Positions 8,510 to 17,696 of a stretch of DNA of 64,000 nucleotides are shown here, one piece after another. The position numbers and the translations under genes were made by a program. This stretch comes from Nitrospirota bacterium (GTDB lineage Bacteria; Nitrospirota; Thermodesulfovibrionia; Thermodesulfovibrionales; Magnetobacteriaceae). The notes under the pieces were generated by a model, which had not been told where the DNA came from, searched no databases, and worked only from the letters and a program-made list of their open reading frames with translations. Numbering within the stretch: position 1 is the stretch's first letter; every line of letters starts with the position of its first letter. The stretch lies in NCBI GenBank assembly GCA_015233895.1, contig JADFXG010000001.1, positions 186,001-250,000 of the forward strand. The letters are read 5' to 3'.

Positions 8510-11056
8510 CTATTTTTCAATTAGCTTAGCTCGCGGCGAGAAATATAAACGCAAGTTCAAACCAGCTGTCCACTCAGTGTAATCCGGGGACTTATTCAAT
8601 TCAAAAGTGCCGCCAACCGCCAAATATTTTGTAATCAGTTTGAGTCCATGAACGTTTATATAGTATCCTATTCCCTTTACGGTTGAGCCCTCGTAAGTGT
8701 TGCCTCCTACATGAAAATCCTCAGGATAGGGAAACATAGGTGCATCATCGCTCTGGGAATTAAAATATCCGATTGAAAACTGGCCGTCAATAAAGTAATC
8801 CCTGCATTGGTTCACTTGCAGGTGTGCAAACGGTCCAACCGAGTAATAAATGTCTGGGCTATAGTAACCCCCATATCCGTGAGTATAAAATCCAGAGTTG
8901 CTATTAAAATGTGAGTCTGTTACAGCAATTCCCGTTGAAAAACTTGTTGCGTCAGTCATAAATGTGGCACCAAGAGAGACATTGGCGTGATACGCAGAGT
9001 TTTCAATCACACCTATCCCATTATAAGAGTCATACCCTCCCTTTATTGATACCCAAAACGGTTTAAACGGTGTAATAACAATCTCTCCCTCAACTCCGGT
9101 CTTTACCACTCGTCCCCACTTGTCAGTGCCGTAGGGGTCTTTTAATCCAATATAGGACAGGATAGATTCTGCAATTGGTGTCCTATGGAGGTTAATATTC
9201 CAGTGTGCTGCCCCTATGCCGGCATCAAAAGTGATTGTTGGATCAATGGGGCCATTAAACGGTGTTGTACCCAGCTTTATGGCATAGTGAAGCTCTCCCT
9301 CTTTTTCCAGTTTTACCTCCGGTGTATAGACATTGGCTGAGGTAATAAGAGATACGGGGTTTAATACGTTTTTGTAGGTACCCGTAAATGGCAGTGGGGG
9401 AGCAGTACCTGAGAATAAGTGTTGATCTGTAAACGATACTGTTATTTTCTTATCGGGAGCTATTGTAAATGAGTAACTTACAGGAATTGAATATTCCCAA
9501 AGTCTTGAAAGCCCGCTGTCACCACTTTTAGTCCTCATAGAAGACGAAAGGGTAAGCAGCGGTTTTTCGTAATTATAGTAGCAGGAATCTGCACCGCAAT
9601 ATGAGTAAGCAGCCCGCATGGTTTCACCCTTGTCAAAAAAATAATCTCCGGTTAGTTTTTTAAGTTTTTCGTCATTCAGTGCCAACAGTGTGTTGGCAAA
9701 TGATTCTGCTTTTTTTATATCACCGCTGTCGTTATAGGCAGATAAGATTACCTGAGCAGTTGCCGGGTCCTTTTTAGTCTCAAAAACAGATAAAAACACA
9801 GGCAGTGAGTCGCTAACTCTTCCCTGTTTATATATGCTCCAGGCTAAAAGCGTTGTATCATTATCATCGCCACCGCTTATCTCTATTGATTTCAAAGTAT
9901 ATTGTTCGGCCTCTTTATAGTTTTGTGCATCAAAGGCCTGTGAGGCTTTCTCTTTATATATGCCGGCTTTTATGTCTTTAAAATCCGACACAGATTCATA
10001 CTTTCCTATCAAATCCAGAGCCTCGTCTGTCCATTGTAATTTGACAAGTGTGTATATCAGGCCTGAGACATAAACAGCGACACCGGGCTCCATAGCTTGA
10101 AGTTTTGAAAATCCCTCATAGGCTTTATCGTACTTTTCAGTGTGGTAAGCGTGCCATGCAAGTGCCGAAATTGCTGCAACATCATTAGGGTCAAGTGACA
10201 GTATTTTGTTTGCGATAGACTCGGTGTTTTCTTTATCATCATTAAGCTCATCGTGAAGCAGTGCAAGTTTTATCTCTGTAAGTGTTTTTGTATAACCTTT
10301 AGGCAGTTTGTCACGCTCTCCTTCAGTGTCAATAATTGATAAGACCTCTGCCAAAGACAGCATGGTCTTAAGAGAATAAAACACGCCCGTACGGATTCCC
10401 CATTCTTTCGGACAGGATTTAAGCAGTGTCTGAAAAATCTCCAGCGCCTCAGTTTTTTTATCTCTTTGGTTTAATGCTTCACCGGCATCAAAAAAAGTGC
10501 CTGGCAATTCACACTTCATTAAGTAGTGTTTATGTGTCTGTGTAAGATTGTGGAGCTCTGTAACGTTACCGGCTTTTACGGCTTCTTTAACCTGTTCAGG
10601 AAAAAATTCCTTATCTATTATTTCTTGCACCTTCTGACGGTCTTTACCCTCAAGCATATTTAGATATAATTCAGCCTTAACAAAATCTTTTTGGGCAATC
10701 ATCACCCATACAATGTCAGAGACAACATCTTGCAGCTTATAACGTTTATCAAGAAGTATATCATAATTAGAAAGTGCAAGCTCAGTCTTTCCAAGTTTTA
10801 CATAACAACGTGCCAATCCTAATGTTGCCTCTAAAACACTTTTTTTGAAGGTTTGAGCATATTTAAAGAGATCGGCGGCTTGTTTGTAGTTGCCTATTTG
10901 ATAATACTGCCAGCCCTTATAGGCAAAGTAAGAACCGTCATTTTTTTCATCACCTGCCGTCACATTATCTGCTGTCACATCCTCTGCAATAGCTTGATTG
11001 TGACATGACAAAACAACAACCGCAATAAAGACAAGCAGTGTTTTTATGGATTTCAC
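8510..11056 (-). CDS. bcsC: Cellulose synthase outer-membrane TPR/porin subunit BcsC
   Basis: 848 residues. An N-terminal signal sequence (residues 5-25, with a Cys at the end of the hydrophobic core that could be a lipobox) leads into TPR repeats over about 45-470. The C-terminal BcsC domain (about 530-848) shows the family block TPIAESILSYIGLKDPYG and a GKVVKTGVEG-like motif, then alternating beta strands typical of a 16-strand barrel. The TPR part binds periplasmic partners and the barrel lets the glucan cross the outer membrane. It is the last gene of the operon and overlaps bcsZ by 4 bases. It is shorter than enterobacterial BcsC (about 1150 residues) because it has fewer TPRs. Confidence 0.9.
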   Translation of the reverse strand: MKSIKTLLVFIAVVVLSCHNQAIAEDVTADNVTAGDEKNDGSYFAYKGWQYYQIGNYKQAADLFKYAQTFKKSVLEATLGLARCYVKLGKTELALSNYDILLDKRYKLQDVVSDIVWVMIAQKDFVKAELYLNMLEGKDRQKVQEIIDKEFFPEQVKEAVKAGNVTELHNLTQTHKHYLMKCELPGTFFDAGEALNQRDKKTEALEIFQTLLKSCPKEWGIRTGVFYSLKTMLSLAEVLSIIDTEGERDKLPKGYTKTLTEIKLALLHDELNDDKENTESIANKILSLDPNDVAAISALAWHAYHTEKYDKAYEGFSKLQAMEPGVAVYVSGLIYTLVKLQWTDEALDLIGKYESVSDFKDIKAGIYKEKASQAFDAQNYKEAEQYTLKSIEISGGDDNDTTLLAWSIYKQGRVSDSLPVFLSVFETKKDPATAQVILSAYNDSGDIKKAESFANTLLALNDEKLKKLTGDYFFDKGETMRAAYSYCGADSCYYNYEKPLLTLSSSMRTKSGDSGLSRLWEYSIPVSYSFTIAPDKKITVSFTDQHLFSGTAPPLPFTGTYKNVLNPVSLITSANVYTPEVKLEKEGELHYAIKLGTTPFNGPIDPTITFDAGIGAAHWNINLHRTPIAESILSYIGLKDPYGTDKWGRVVKTGVEGEIVITPFKPFWVSIKGGYDSYNGIGVIENSAYHANVSLGATFMTDATSFSTGIAVTDSHFNSNSGFYTHGYGGYYSPDIYYSVGPFAHLQVNQCRDYFIDGQFSIGYFNSQSDDAPMFPYPEDFHVGGNTYEGSTVKGIGYYINVHGLKLITKYLAVGGTFELNKSPDYTEWTAGLNLRLYFSPRAKLIEK

Positions 11057-12105
11057 AAATCGTTGCCCTTTTTAACGAGAAGGTAGAGGGTGTAGGAGTA
11101 GTAATTTTCTTTTTCGTTGGTTAGTTTATCTTGCGCTTCTTTAGATAGTTTAGCACTTAACTCCCCATCTCCGGACTTTGAAAAGGCAAAAGAATATATG
11201 GCATAAAACCCTGACGGAGCGGTGTCTGTGGAAACGGATGCTTTAGTTGCATTGTCAGAAAGATCAATCTGAGCCGGGATAGAACCTGCCTGCTTATATA
11301 TTTTAGAAATCTCTTTCAGACCCTCCGGATACGGAACAACTTTATCCAGTGAAAGGTAAAGAAAAGTTCTTATTGCATCATAACCAAACACCTGGGGGTT
11401 TTCACTGCTAAGTTGAAGTCCCTTACCGGTCAGGGCAATCCAGTCGCCTGGAAGCTTATACTTACTGAACTTACACTGCCCCAAAAAGGTAATGGAGTCT
11501 TTATATGTTTTTTCCCAGAATGCCTTGTCATCAACACTTGCAAACAGCTTGTATGCCGGAGGGATTATATATGAGGGATTTAACACTATTGAATCGTTTT
11601 TTGTAAATCCATAGTAGCCAGGCAAAAGAACGTTCAAGCCCTGCCATTTGACTGAAAGATTTGCTCTTATAGCCCCAACAATTTTTGTGCCCTCTGTCTT
11701 GTAAGCGTTGTTTTGCCACTTGTTAGCGGCCTTAATCAGGGCAAACGCTATTAGAACGTCGCCATCTGTGGCATTGTTGTAGTCAATCACATCCCACTTA
11801 TCGTTTGCTCTTTTCCCCCAGCTCCACACCGACAGATTGTCTTTTCTTAGCATTAGGTTGTTTTTTGTCCATTTATAGAGCTTGTCAAAGGTAGATTTGT
11901 CATTATACAAAACACTAAGCAGCATGCCGTAGCCCTGTCCTTCGGAGTGGCTCATCTGCCCCTGATAGAAGTCAACTACCCGACCGTCGGCCTGGATAAA
12001 TGTGGTTTTATATTTTTCCCAAAGCCCGTTATCATCTGCGCCGGATGACGTGCAGAAGAGCATTGAGAGTATTACACTAACCACTATTGTCCGTATTTTT
12101 ACCAA
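11053..12105 (-). CDS. bcsZ: Periplasmic endoglucanase, glycoside hydrolase family 8 (BcsZ)
   Basis: A 350-residue protein with an N-terminal signal peptide. The GH8 signatures HSEGQGYGM (catalytic acid Glu55) and YNNATDGD (Asp114, Asp116) are present, and the WTKNNL segment also matches the family. BcsZ cuts beta-1,4-glucan in the periplasm and is a standard accessory of bacterial cellulose synthesis. The start is TTG at 12105, supported by an AAAGGAGG sequence 7 bases upstream; it lies inside bcsB (29-base overlap), which indicates translational coupling. Confidence 0.92.
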   Translation of the reverse strand: MVKIRTIVVSVILSMLFCTSSGADDNGLWEKYKTTFIQADGRVVDFYQGQMSHSEGQGYGMLLSVLYNDKSTFDKLYKWTKNNLMLRKDNLSVWSWGKRANDKWDVIDYNNATDGDVLIAFALIKAANKWQNNAYKTEGTKIVGAIRANLSVKWQGLNVLLPGYYGFTKNDSIVLNPSYIIPPAYKLFASVDDKAFWEKTYKDSITFLGQCKFSKYKLPGDWIALTGKGLQLSSENPQVFGYDAIRTFLYLSLDKVVPYPEGLKEISKIYKQAGSIPAQIDLSDNATKASVSTDTAPSGFYAIYSFAFSKSGDGELSAKLSKEAQDKLTNEKENYYSYTLYLLVKKGNDL

Positions 12106-14245
12106 CGTTCAACCTCCTTTTTCTATATGCTTTCAATATAATATATAAAGTAGAACCTATGACTGTCACGGCTAATCCAATGGCTACATAGTATAGCCAC
12201 GGATAAACATACAAATACATATCCAGTTTTGATGTTGCACCTGATTTACCGGCAAAATATCTTCCTCCGACATTTAAAGAATTTACCTTAAAGTTTGGCG
12301 GAGTAAGGTCTATCAGGCTCAAGTCTCCTTTGCAATCTCCCTGAACATTAGGATCTAAAAGGGCATCAGAGAGCGCAAAAATATCTTTTGTCGTTGCGGC
12401 AGTCAATAGTATTGCTGTTCTGCCCTCGGCATATGGCGACTGAAATTCCATGATAGCGCCTTTACCCTCGCTTATGCTAACCGTTTGCTTACTGAGGGCA
12501 ATAGTTATCTCATCACTCCAGCTCTTTACAACAGGATATGGAATCACAGACTTGGCAGTGAGTTTAAGTGGTGTTAACTTTTTAATGTTTTCTGGCAGAG
12601 TGCCGGTGTCTCCAATTATGATAACTTCCCCTTTCCAGCTTATGGGATTAGTGTAGGTAAACTTTGTCTCAAACAGAGGGTAGCCGTTTTTTTGAGTAAT
12701 AAGTCCGATTAAGTTAAAAGCTGCGGCTATATTGTCTAAATTACCGTTTGTCAGATATATTAGTGACTCAAAACCATCCGGCCATCGTGTGACAGGAAAA
12801 CCGCTGCTCATAAAAAGTTCCAGCTTTGGTAAATCCACGATATGAGGCATTGCCGGAAATTTCATCGAGGATTTTCCGAATATGGTCAGAAAGAGGCTTC
12901 TGTCCTGAGGTAACTCACAATTCTTAGAGACCGAGGGCACCAATATGGGTTCAAAAGTAAGTATATTGGAACCCACTTTAAACATATGCGTAGGTATATT
13001 CATCTTGTAATCCTCAATGATTGCGCCATTTTTGTTATCAAGACTGATTGCAGAAACATGTACGTTGTTTATTAAAATATTCAAAACAGAATCGGACCTC
13101 ATCCCGGCACCATATGCGGTTGTCAGAAGAATCTCTGCGTATTGATTTGGTTTTATGAAAAAATCCGGCGACAGGCGAAAAGAAATGTCCTTAGACATTG
13201 AGTTAAATCCCCTAAAGGTATAATCCGGGAAATCCATGGTCTTAAAGGTGTATCTCTTGTTTGGAACGATTGTTTGCCTGCCTCCATAGAGGGTGATGTC
13301 AGGGAGAGTCAACTCAGAAATAGTCGTTTCACTGGTGTCTGGATATGGAAGCGAAATAACAGACATTGTTTCTGCTGCCAGTTTCACCTCATCTACGTTT
13401 TTACCGGAGATTACAAGAAGCATATGCTGCGTGTCAGCTTTTTCCCCGGCTGGTAAACTCATAAGTTTAAGAAACGGTCCCTTAATTTCACTTAAGGCTA
13501 CGCCTTTTTGCTTAAGATAATCAGTTATAAAGCTGCTTTCTCCCACGATAACATTGTCAACCCCTGGTTTAATATCTTTAGAGACAGTGAAGATCACCTT
13601 TTTATAGTCGAATTTTTTAGCAATGCTTGATGCCACTATGGCAACATTTGTTATCATGTCCTCTTTTGTGTTTGAAACAACAACGTTTATTTCGCCATAT
13701 GGCAGAATTTTGGGGTCAAACAGGAATTTATCAAGGGATGATAATTTCTGAGGCACGGGACGCAGGGAGTACTCAAGTTCCAAAAAAGCCTGGTCAAGCC
13801 TTAGCGTGGTCCAGAGCTCTTTGGCACACGTATCTTCGCACTCATTAGTATAGTGCTGGGCAACATCAAAAGTCAGGCGATTATAACCCGTCTCAAACAA
13901 AAGTTCCGGTAAAACTATTTTAGCACTTTTATCAGGAAACTGGGGATTGAGATTAAACTGCTCCACAGGAAAGCCGTTTAACCTGACAACCATGCGGGAT
14001 CTGTTGGGTAAGAGAGCTGTTGAGTTGGTGTAATTGAATTCAAGCACGGCTTTCTCCACTTTCCATCTCTCAGGAATTGCTATAGATATTTCAGCGGCAG
14101 CACTTGAGCATTTAAGATCCATTGCTTTAACGGGAGATAGCTTATATAAGGGAAGTTTGATTACCTCTGCCTCAGTAATTTGTATAGAGTAAAAGAGCCC
14201 TAAAAAGTTCATTGCTACCAGAGCAAATATGCTCTTTGCTTTCAT
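12077..14245 (-). CDS. bcsB: Cellulose synthase periplasmic subunit BcsB
   Basis: 722 residues with a signal peptide (residues 5-25), a large periplasmic beta-rich region and one C-terminal membrane helix (about 685-705) followed by a short basic tail. This is the BcsB layout: two repeats of carbohydrate-binding and flavodoxin-like domains anchored by a C-terminal helix that packs against BcsA. Sequence hallmarks include LEFNYTNSTALLPNRS near residue 70 and VRLNGFPVE. It would guide the growing glucan through the periplasm and is required for BcsA activity. It is placed between bcsA and bcsZ, 65 bases after bcsA. Confidence 0.92.
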   Translation of the reverse strand: MKAKSIFALVAMNFLGLFYSIQITEAEVIKLPLYKLSPVKAMDLKCSSAAAEISIAIPERWKVEKAVLEFNYTNSTALLPNRSRMVVRLNGFPVEQFNLNPQFPDKSAKIVLPELLFETGYNRLTFDVAQHYTNECEDTCAKELWTTLRLDQAFLELEYSLRPVPQKLSSLDKFLFDPKILPYGEINVVVSNTKEDMITNVAIVASSIAKKFDYKKVIFTVSKDIKPGVDNVIVGESSFITDYLKQKGVALSEIKGPFLKLMSLPAGEKADTQHMLLVISGKNVDEVKLAAETMSVISLPYPDTSETTISELTLPDITLYGGRQTIVPNKRYTFKTMDFPDYTFRGFNSMSKDISFRLSPDFFIKPNQYAEILLTTAYGAGMRSDSVLNILINNVHVSAISLDNKNGAIIEDYKMNIPTHMFKVGSNILTFEPILVPSVSKNCELPQDRSLFLTIFGKSSMKFPAMPHIVDLPKLELFMSSGFPVTRWPDGFESLIYLTNGNLDNIAAAFNLIGLITQKNGYPLFETKFTYTNPISWKGEVIIIGDTGTLPENIKKLTPLKLTAKSVIPYPVVKSWSDEITIALSKQTVSISEGKGAIMEFQSPYAEGRTAILLTAATTKDIFALSDALLDPNVQGDCKGDLSLIDLTPPNFKVNSLNVGGRYFAGKSGATSKLDMYLYVYPWLYYVAIGLAVTVIGSTLYIILKAYRKRRLNVGKNTDNSG

Positions 14246-14310
14246 ATTTAGTTCAGCATCTCATTTTTTGTAATTCTGGCAACAAAAATAACACAATTTC
14301 GATATATATG

Positions 14311-16569
14311 TCAAACAGTACCCCGGTTTGGCCTTAGATATTTCCACTGTCGTTTGATTAACTGAAAAATCATCTGAAAAACAGCTGCAAAGCTTTTTTT
14401 AGTGCCTGTTATTCCCAGGGTTAAGAGGACGAAAACTATCCTTAAGGTATTTGGAGTCTTTCTTCTTTTATTCCAGAAATCCACCCACCTTTGGCTGTCA
14501 CCATAAACCAACCCTACGATGTTTTTAAATGTTTCCTCATTTAAAACAATAAACTCACAACCACAAAGAATATAGGTTCCCTTTTTGAAAATTCTCTGAA
14601 CTCTTGCCTGAACAGAATATTGGTTTCCGTAACTATCACTAAAGGAGATGGTAACTTCATCAAGTTGTTTTAAAGAAACTGAAAGACCAAGCTCAACACT
14701 TGCGCCAGAGAGGGAGAGGTCAGTAATTAATCCCGCAACAGGTTCATTTGATTGCGGCAAGTAAACGCTTGTCTTATAATTTGCCCATAAACGATGATGG
14801 CGGCGCACTTGCCGGCGTTCAAAAAATGCTCCCAGCGAGGCCATTGCCAAAATTAAGTTAAAGACGCTCCATGCTGACGTAACAGCTATAACATCTCTGT
14901 ACAAAGGAAACTCAAACCACCTTATAATGGCAACCGGCACGGCTATGAACATTATTGTAGTCATAATTAAAAAAGGAATCGCCATTTTACTTAACGATTC
15001 ACTCTCGGATGTTTGGCCCTTAGGCGTCACCTTAAATGAAGGGGAACGAGGATTAAGCACCACGCCAATTACAGCAGGAAACAGATATATTGACTGTACG
15101 CTTTCAAACAGGTCTGAAAAGAACGGCCATCTGTACTTTCCTGAAATATACTCCGTAAGAATTAAGGAACTCAACAAGTGAGGTAACGCATAGATAAGCA
15201 CCTGAGATGTGGAGGCAAAAAATATCTTAAGGTTAAGCAGCAAAAAAGCTGCCGGTGCCACATAGAAAATAACCCTTGATATTCCAAAAAACCAAAAACC
15301 GCAGTCATTGATATAACAAATTAGCTGATAAAATTTAAGTCCCTTAATAAAAAGCGGGTTTTTCAAAATAAAAATCTGTACCATACCCTGTGCCCATCTG
15401 CTTCTTTGCAGGATAAAATCATCAAATGTCTCAGGGGAAAGACCGCAAACCATGGGGCGGCCATAGTATATGCTGTTATAACCCATGCCGTGCAAAGACA
15501 GTGCGGTCTCAGCATCCTCTGTAATTGTTTCTCCGCTAATGCCGCCAACCTCTACAAGGTACTTTCTTCTCATAATGGCGGCAGAACCGCAAAAAAACGA
15601 AGCATTCCAGAAATCAAGCCCGGGCTGCCCTCCGCGGTAAAACATCTCGTTTTCAGCTGGCGCATCCGCAAATACTGCTAGGTTTTTCTCCACTGTGCTT
15701 GAATTGATAAAAAAGTGAGGAGTTTGTACAAAGGCAAGTTTTTCATCTCTTATGAAATATCCAACGGTGTTTTTCAATATGTCTTTTGCGGGAACATGAT
15801 CGCAATCAAGAATCAGTATGAGGTCAGAATTAGTATATCCAAAAGCATGATTAAGATTACCGGCTTTAGCATGGATATTTCGTTCTCTTGTGATGTAACC
15901 TGCGCCAAACTCCCTGGCCATTCTTCTGAATTCATAATGACGCTCCCATGCCGCCTGAGAAAGCTTAGGATTGCTTCTTCTTGCCATAGTGCCGCCGTCA
16001 TCAAGCACATAGACGTGGAGCTTGTCTTTAGGATAATCTACCTGAAGCGCCGCAATTACCGTTACTTTGACTAATTCAAGGGGCTCATTATACGTTGGAA
16101 TGAATATGTCCACTGAGGGATATAAAGCAGTGTCAGCAGGCAGCGGTACAGGTTCATTTTCTGTGGGCCAGAGGCTTACAAAAAGCGACAGGAAATGTAG
16201 AGTAATCCCATAAAGTTCAGCCAGATACAGTAGCGCCATACCCATAAAATCTGAAATATCAGTATATATAAGCGTTTCAAAAGTCCGCCAGTACAGATAC
16301 CTCAGCGTTATGAGAGAAGCTATTAGCATAAAATGAATACGCCACGGAGGATATTTAAACTTTTTAATACGGTTAAAAACTATTAATATTGCTATCAATC
16401 CCCAACTGACTATTGCTTGCGCATAAACGGGCAGGAGTAAGCCGATGATATGGAAATACAGAAGCACAGCAGCGCCCAACGCGATATATATGCCAACTGT
16501 ATAGCCCCGCCTTGTTTGTATAAAGTGTTTGCGTATAAAGTGCTTAATTGGTGTCCTTATCAACTCCAT
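14311..16569 (-). CDS. bcsA: Cellulose synthase catalytic subunit BcsA with PilZ domain
   Basis: A polytopic family-2 glycosyltransferase that polymerises UDP-glucose into beta-1,4-glucan and exports it through its own channel. With the start at ATG 16569 (752 residues), the catalytic motifs are DDG at about 190-192, DCD 255-257, TED 350-352 and QRSRW 388-392. The C-terminal PilZ domain shows an Arg-rich motif (RRQVRRHHR, about 585-593) and DLSLSGA (about 617-623), matching the RxxxR and D/NxSxxG c-di-GMP contacts. The open frame can be extended to TTG 16629, but that would overlap the cyclase by 86 bases; ATG 16569 (overlap 26) or 16596 are more economical. No strong Shine-Dalgarno is visible, so coupling to the upstream cyclase is likely. 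Confidence 0.95.
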   Translation of the reverse strand: MELIRTPIKHFIRKHFIQTRRGYTVGIYIALGAAVLLYFHIIGLLLPVYAQAIVSWGLIAILIVFNRIKKFKYPPWRIHFMLIASLITLRYLYWRTFETLIYTDISDFMGMALLYLAELYGITLHFLSLFVSLWPTENEPVPLPADTALYPSVDIFIPTYNEPLELVKVTVIAALQVDYPKDKLHVYVLDDGGTMARRSNPKLSQAAWERHYEFRRMAREFGAGYITRERNIHAKAGNLNHAFGYTNSDLILILDCDHVPAKDILKNTVGYFIRDEKLAFVQTPHFFINSSTVEKNLAVFADAPAENEMFYRGGQPGLDFWNASFFCGSAAIMRRKYLVEVGGISGETITEDAETALSLHGMGYNSIYYGRPMVCGLSPETFDDFILQRSRWAQGMVQIFILKNPLFIKGLKFYQLICYINDCGFWFFGISRVIFYVAPAAFLLLNLKIFFASTSQVLIYALPHLLSSLILTEYISGKYRWPFFSDLFESVQSIYLFPAVIGVVLNPRSPSFKVTPKGQTSESESLSKMAIPFLIMTTIMFIAVPVAIIRWFEFPLYRDVIAVTSAWSVFNLILAMASLGAFFERRQVRRHHRLWANYKTSVYLPQSNEPVAGLITDLSLSGASVELGLSVSLKQLDEVTISFSDSYGNQYSVQARVQRIFKKGTYILCGCEFIVLNEETFKNIVGLVYGDSQRWVDFWNKRRKTPNTLRIVFVLLTLGITGTKKSFAAVFQMIFQLIKRQWKYLRPNRGTV

Positions 16570-17416
16570 GATGTAAGGTACGCTTCTGGGGAGCATCAGG
16601 AGCCGTAAACATATTGATACCCTTGACAAGCATAAAGACTATAAGAAACGTTAATACAAGATAGATTATCATTTTTGCATACTGGGAACTTTTTTTCTTT
16701 TCCGTTTTTACCGTGACAGTCTCGGCGGAAAGGTCTTTCTCTATTTCATTAGGGTTCCAATAGGCTTTGTATATCTTAAACTCGCCGGATTTTCCTTTAA
16801 GAGACGTTGTCTTAACAAACCTGCAGAATATTTCGTCCTTAGTCTCTCCGGCTGCGATTTTTGCGCTCACACGCTCTCTCATAGCATGGTATGTTTCCTC
16901 TGATATATAAATCTCACTGGGATTGGCCTGACTTTCAAATCTTGAGGCAACATTAACCACATCTCCAAATATGTCTGTTTTCTCCACAATGCCCTGCCCG
17001 GTATGTATGCCGATTCGAATAAGAATAGGGACTACTGATATTTTTGCAAGATTAAACTCATCAATTGCTCGTTGTATTGCTGCGGCTGTCTCTACTGCAT
17101 CAGAGGCATCCTCAAAATATGACATCGTGCCGTCTCCCATTGTTTTTACGAGTGTCCCATTGTTTTGGGATATGAGTGGAAACACAATGTCGTTGTGCTG
17201 CTTAAGTATCGTTCTGTGAAACATATCGCCGTGTTGTTCGGCAAGGGCAGTTGAGCCTTTAAGGTCGGTAAACATCACTGTTATGATTTTTACGAATTTA
17301 TTTTTGAATAACTCATCAAGCTTCTCACGTTGGGAGATAATATCCTCTACGCCTAACTGCTCTGCTGAACCCTCCTCTTGTGCGCTCTCTCCTGCAATGC
17401 CGTTTTTTTCCTCCAT
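16544..17416 (-). CDS. Class III adenylyl cyclase with C-terminal membrane helix
   Basis: A 290-residue protein: class III nucleotidyl cyclase domain (about 40-225) and a C-terminal membrane helix (about 249-267). Metal-binding Asp51 (FTDLKGS) and Asp95 (MGDGTM) are present. Substrate-specifying Lys91 and Asp148 match the adenine-selective pair, and Asn155 and Arg159 (VNVASR) are the transition-state residues. Known family chemistry therefore predicts ATP to cAMP. It is the first gene of the cellulose operon, with an AAGGAGG ribosome site before ATG 17416, and overlaps bcsA. A tail-anchored cyclase cytoplasmic domain would sit at the same membrane as BcsA. No sensory domain is visible. Confidence 0.85.
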   Translation of the reverse strand: MEEKNGIAGESAQEEGSAEQLGVEDIISQREKLDELFKNKFVKIITVMFTDLKGSTALAEQHGDMFHRTILKQHNDIVFPLISQNNGTLVKTMGDGTMSYFEDASDAVETAAAIQRAIDEFNLAKISVVPILIRIGIHTGQGIVEKTDIFGDVVNVASRFESQANPSEIYISEETYHAMRERVSAKIAAGETKDEIFCRFVKTTSLKGKSGEFKIYKAYWNPNEIEKDLSAETVTVKTEKKKSSQYAKMIIYLVLTFLIVFMLVKGINMFTAPDAPQKRTLHHGVDKDTN

Positions 17417-17510
17417 TGTACTGTACCTCCTTAGTACATTTTATGAAAAGCACCAAATGTTATGACTAAAAACCCAAACCAAAAATTAACTGTCATTATA
17501 AAACACCGGT

Positions 17511-17539
17511 AGAATAACACAAATACGTAAATACGTCAA
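17511..17539 (-). promoter_or_regulatory. Sigma-70-like promoter for the cyclase-bcs operon
   Basis: On the minus strand, TTGACG (17539-17534) and TATTCT (17516-17511) are spaced by 17 bases. It lies about 95 bases upstream of the cyclase start, the first gene of the cyclase-bcsA-bcsB-bcsZ-bcsC run. Confidence 0.6.
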
Positions 17540-17621
17540 GTTTTTTCAGGTGTGTATTGACAGAGGTTCTCATTCTAAATTGCATAAAAGGGAAAATAGC
17601 ATGAATTCATAATATGTTTTT

Positions 17622-17650
17622 TTGACATTTATCTCACTCACCTTTATAAT
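17622..17650 (+). promoter_or_regulatory. Consensus sigma-70 promoter for the hybrid histidine kinase
   Basis: TTGACA at 17622-17627 and TATAAT at 17645-17650 with a 17-base spacer: an exact match to consensus at both hexamers and in spacing. The kinase start is 46 bases downstream of the -10 box. Together with the minus-strand promoter at 17511-17539 this defines a divergent regulatory region. Confidence 0.85.
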
Positions 17651-17696
17651 AGTCTTGCATAGAAAAGCGTAACAGCACAAAGGCATAGGTTATTAT

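Noticed and set aside
15715-16074. 119-codon plus-strand frame
   Set aside because: Antisense to bcsA catalytic core; shadow frame.
16570-16629. Extended BcsA N-terminus from TTG 16629
   Set aside because: It would overlap the cyclase by 86 bases and has no ribosome site.
17557-17562. Additional TTGACA on the plus strand as a second kinase promoter
   Set aside because: No acceptable -10 hexamer lies at 16-18 bases.
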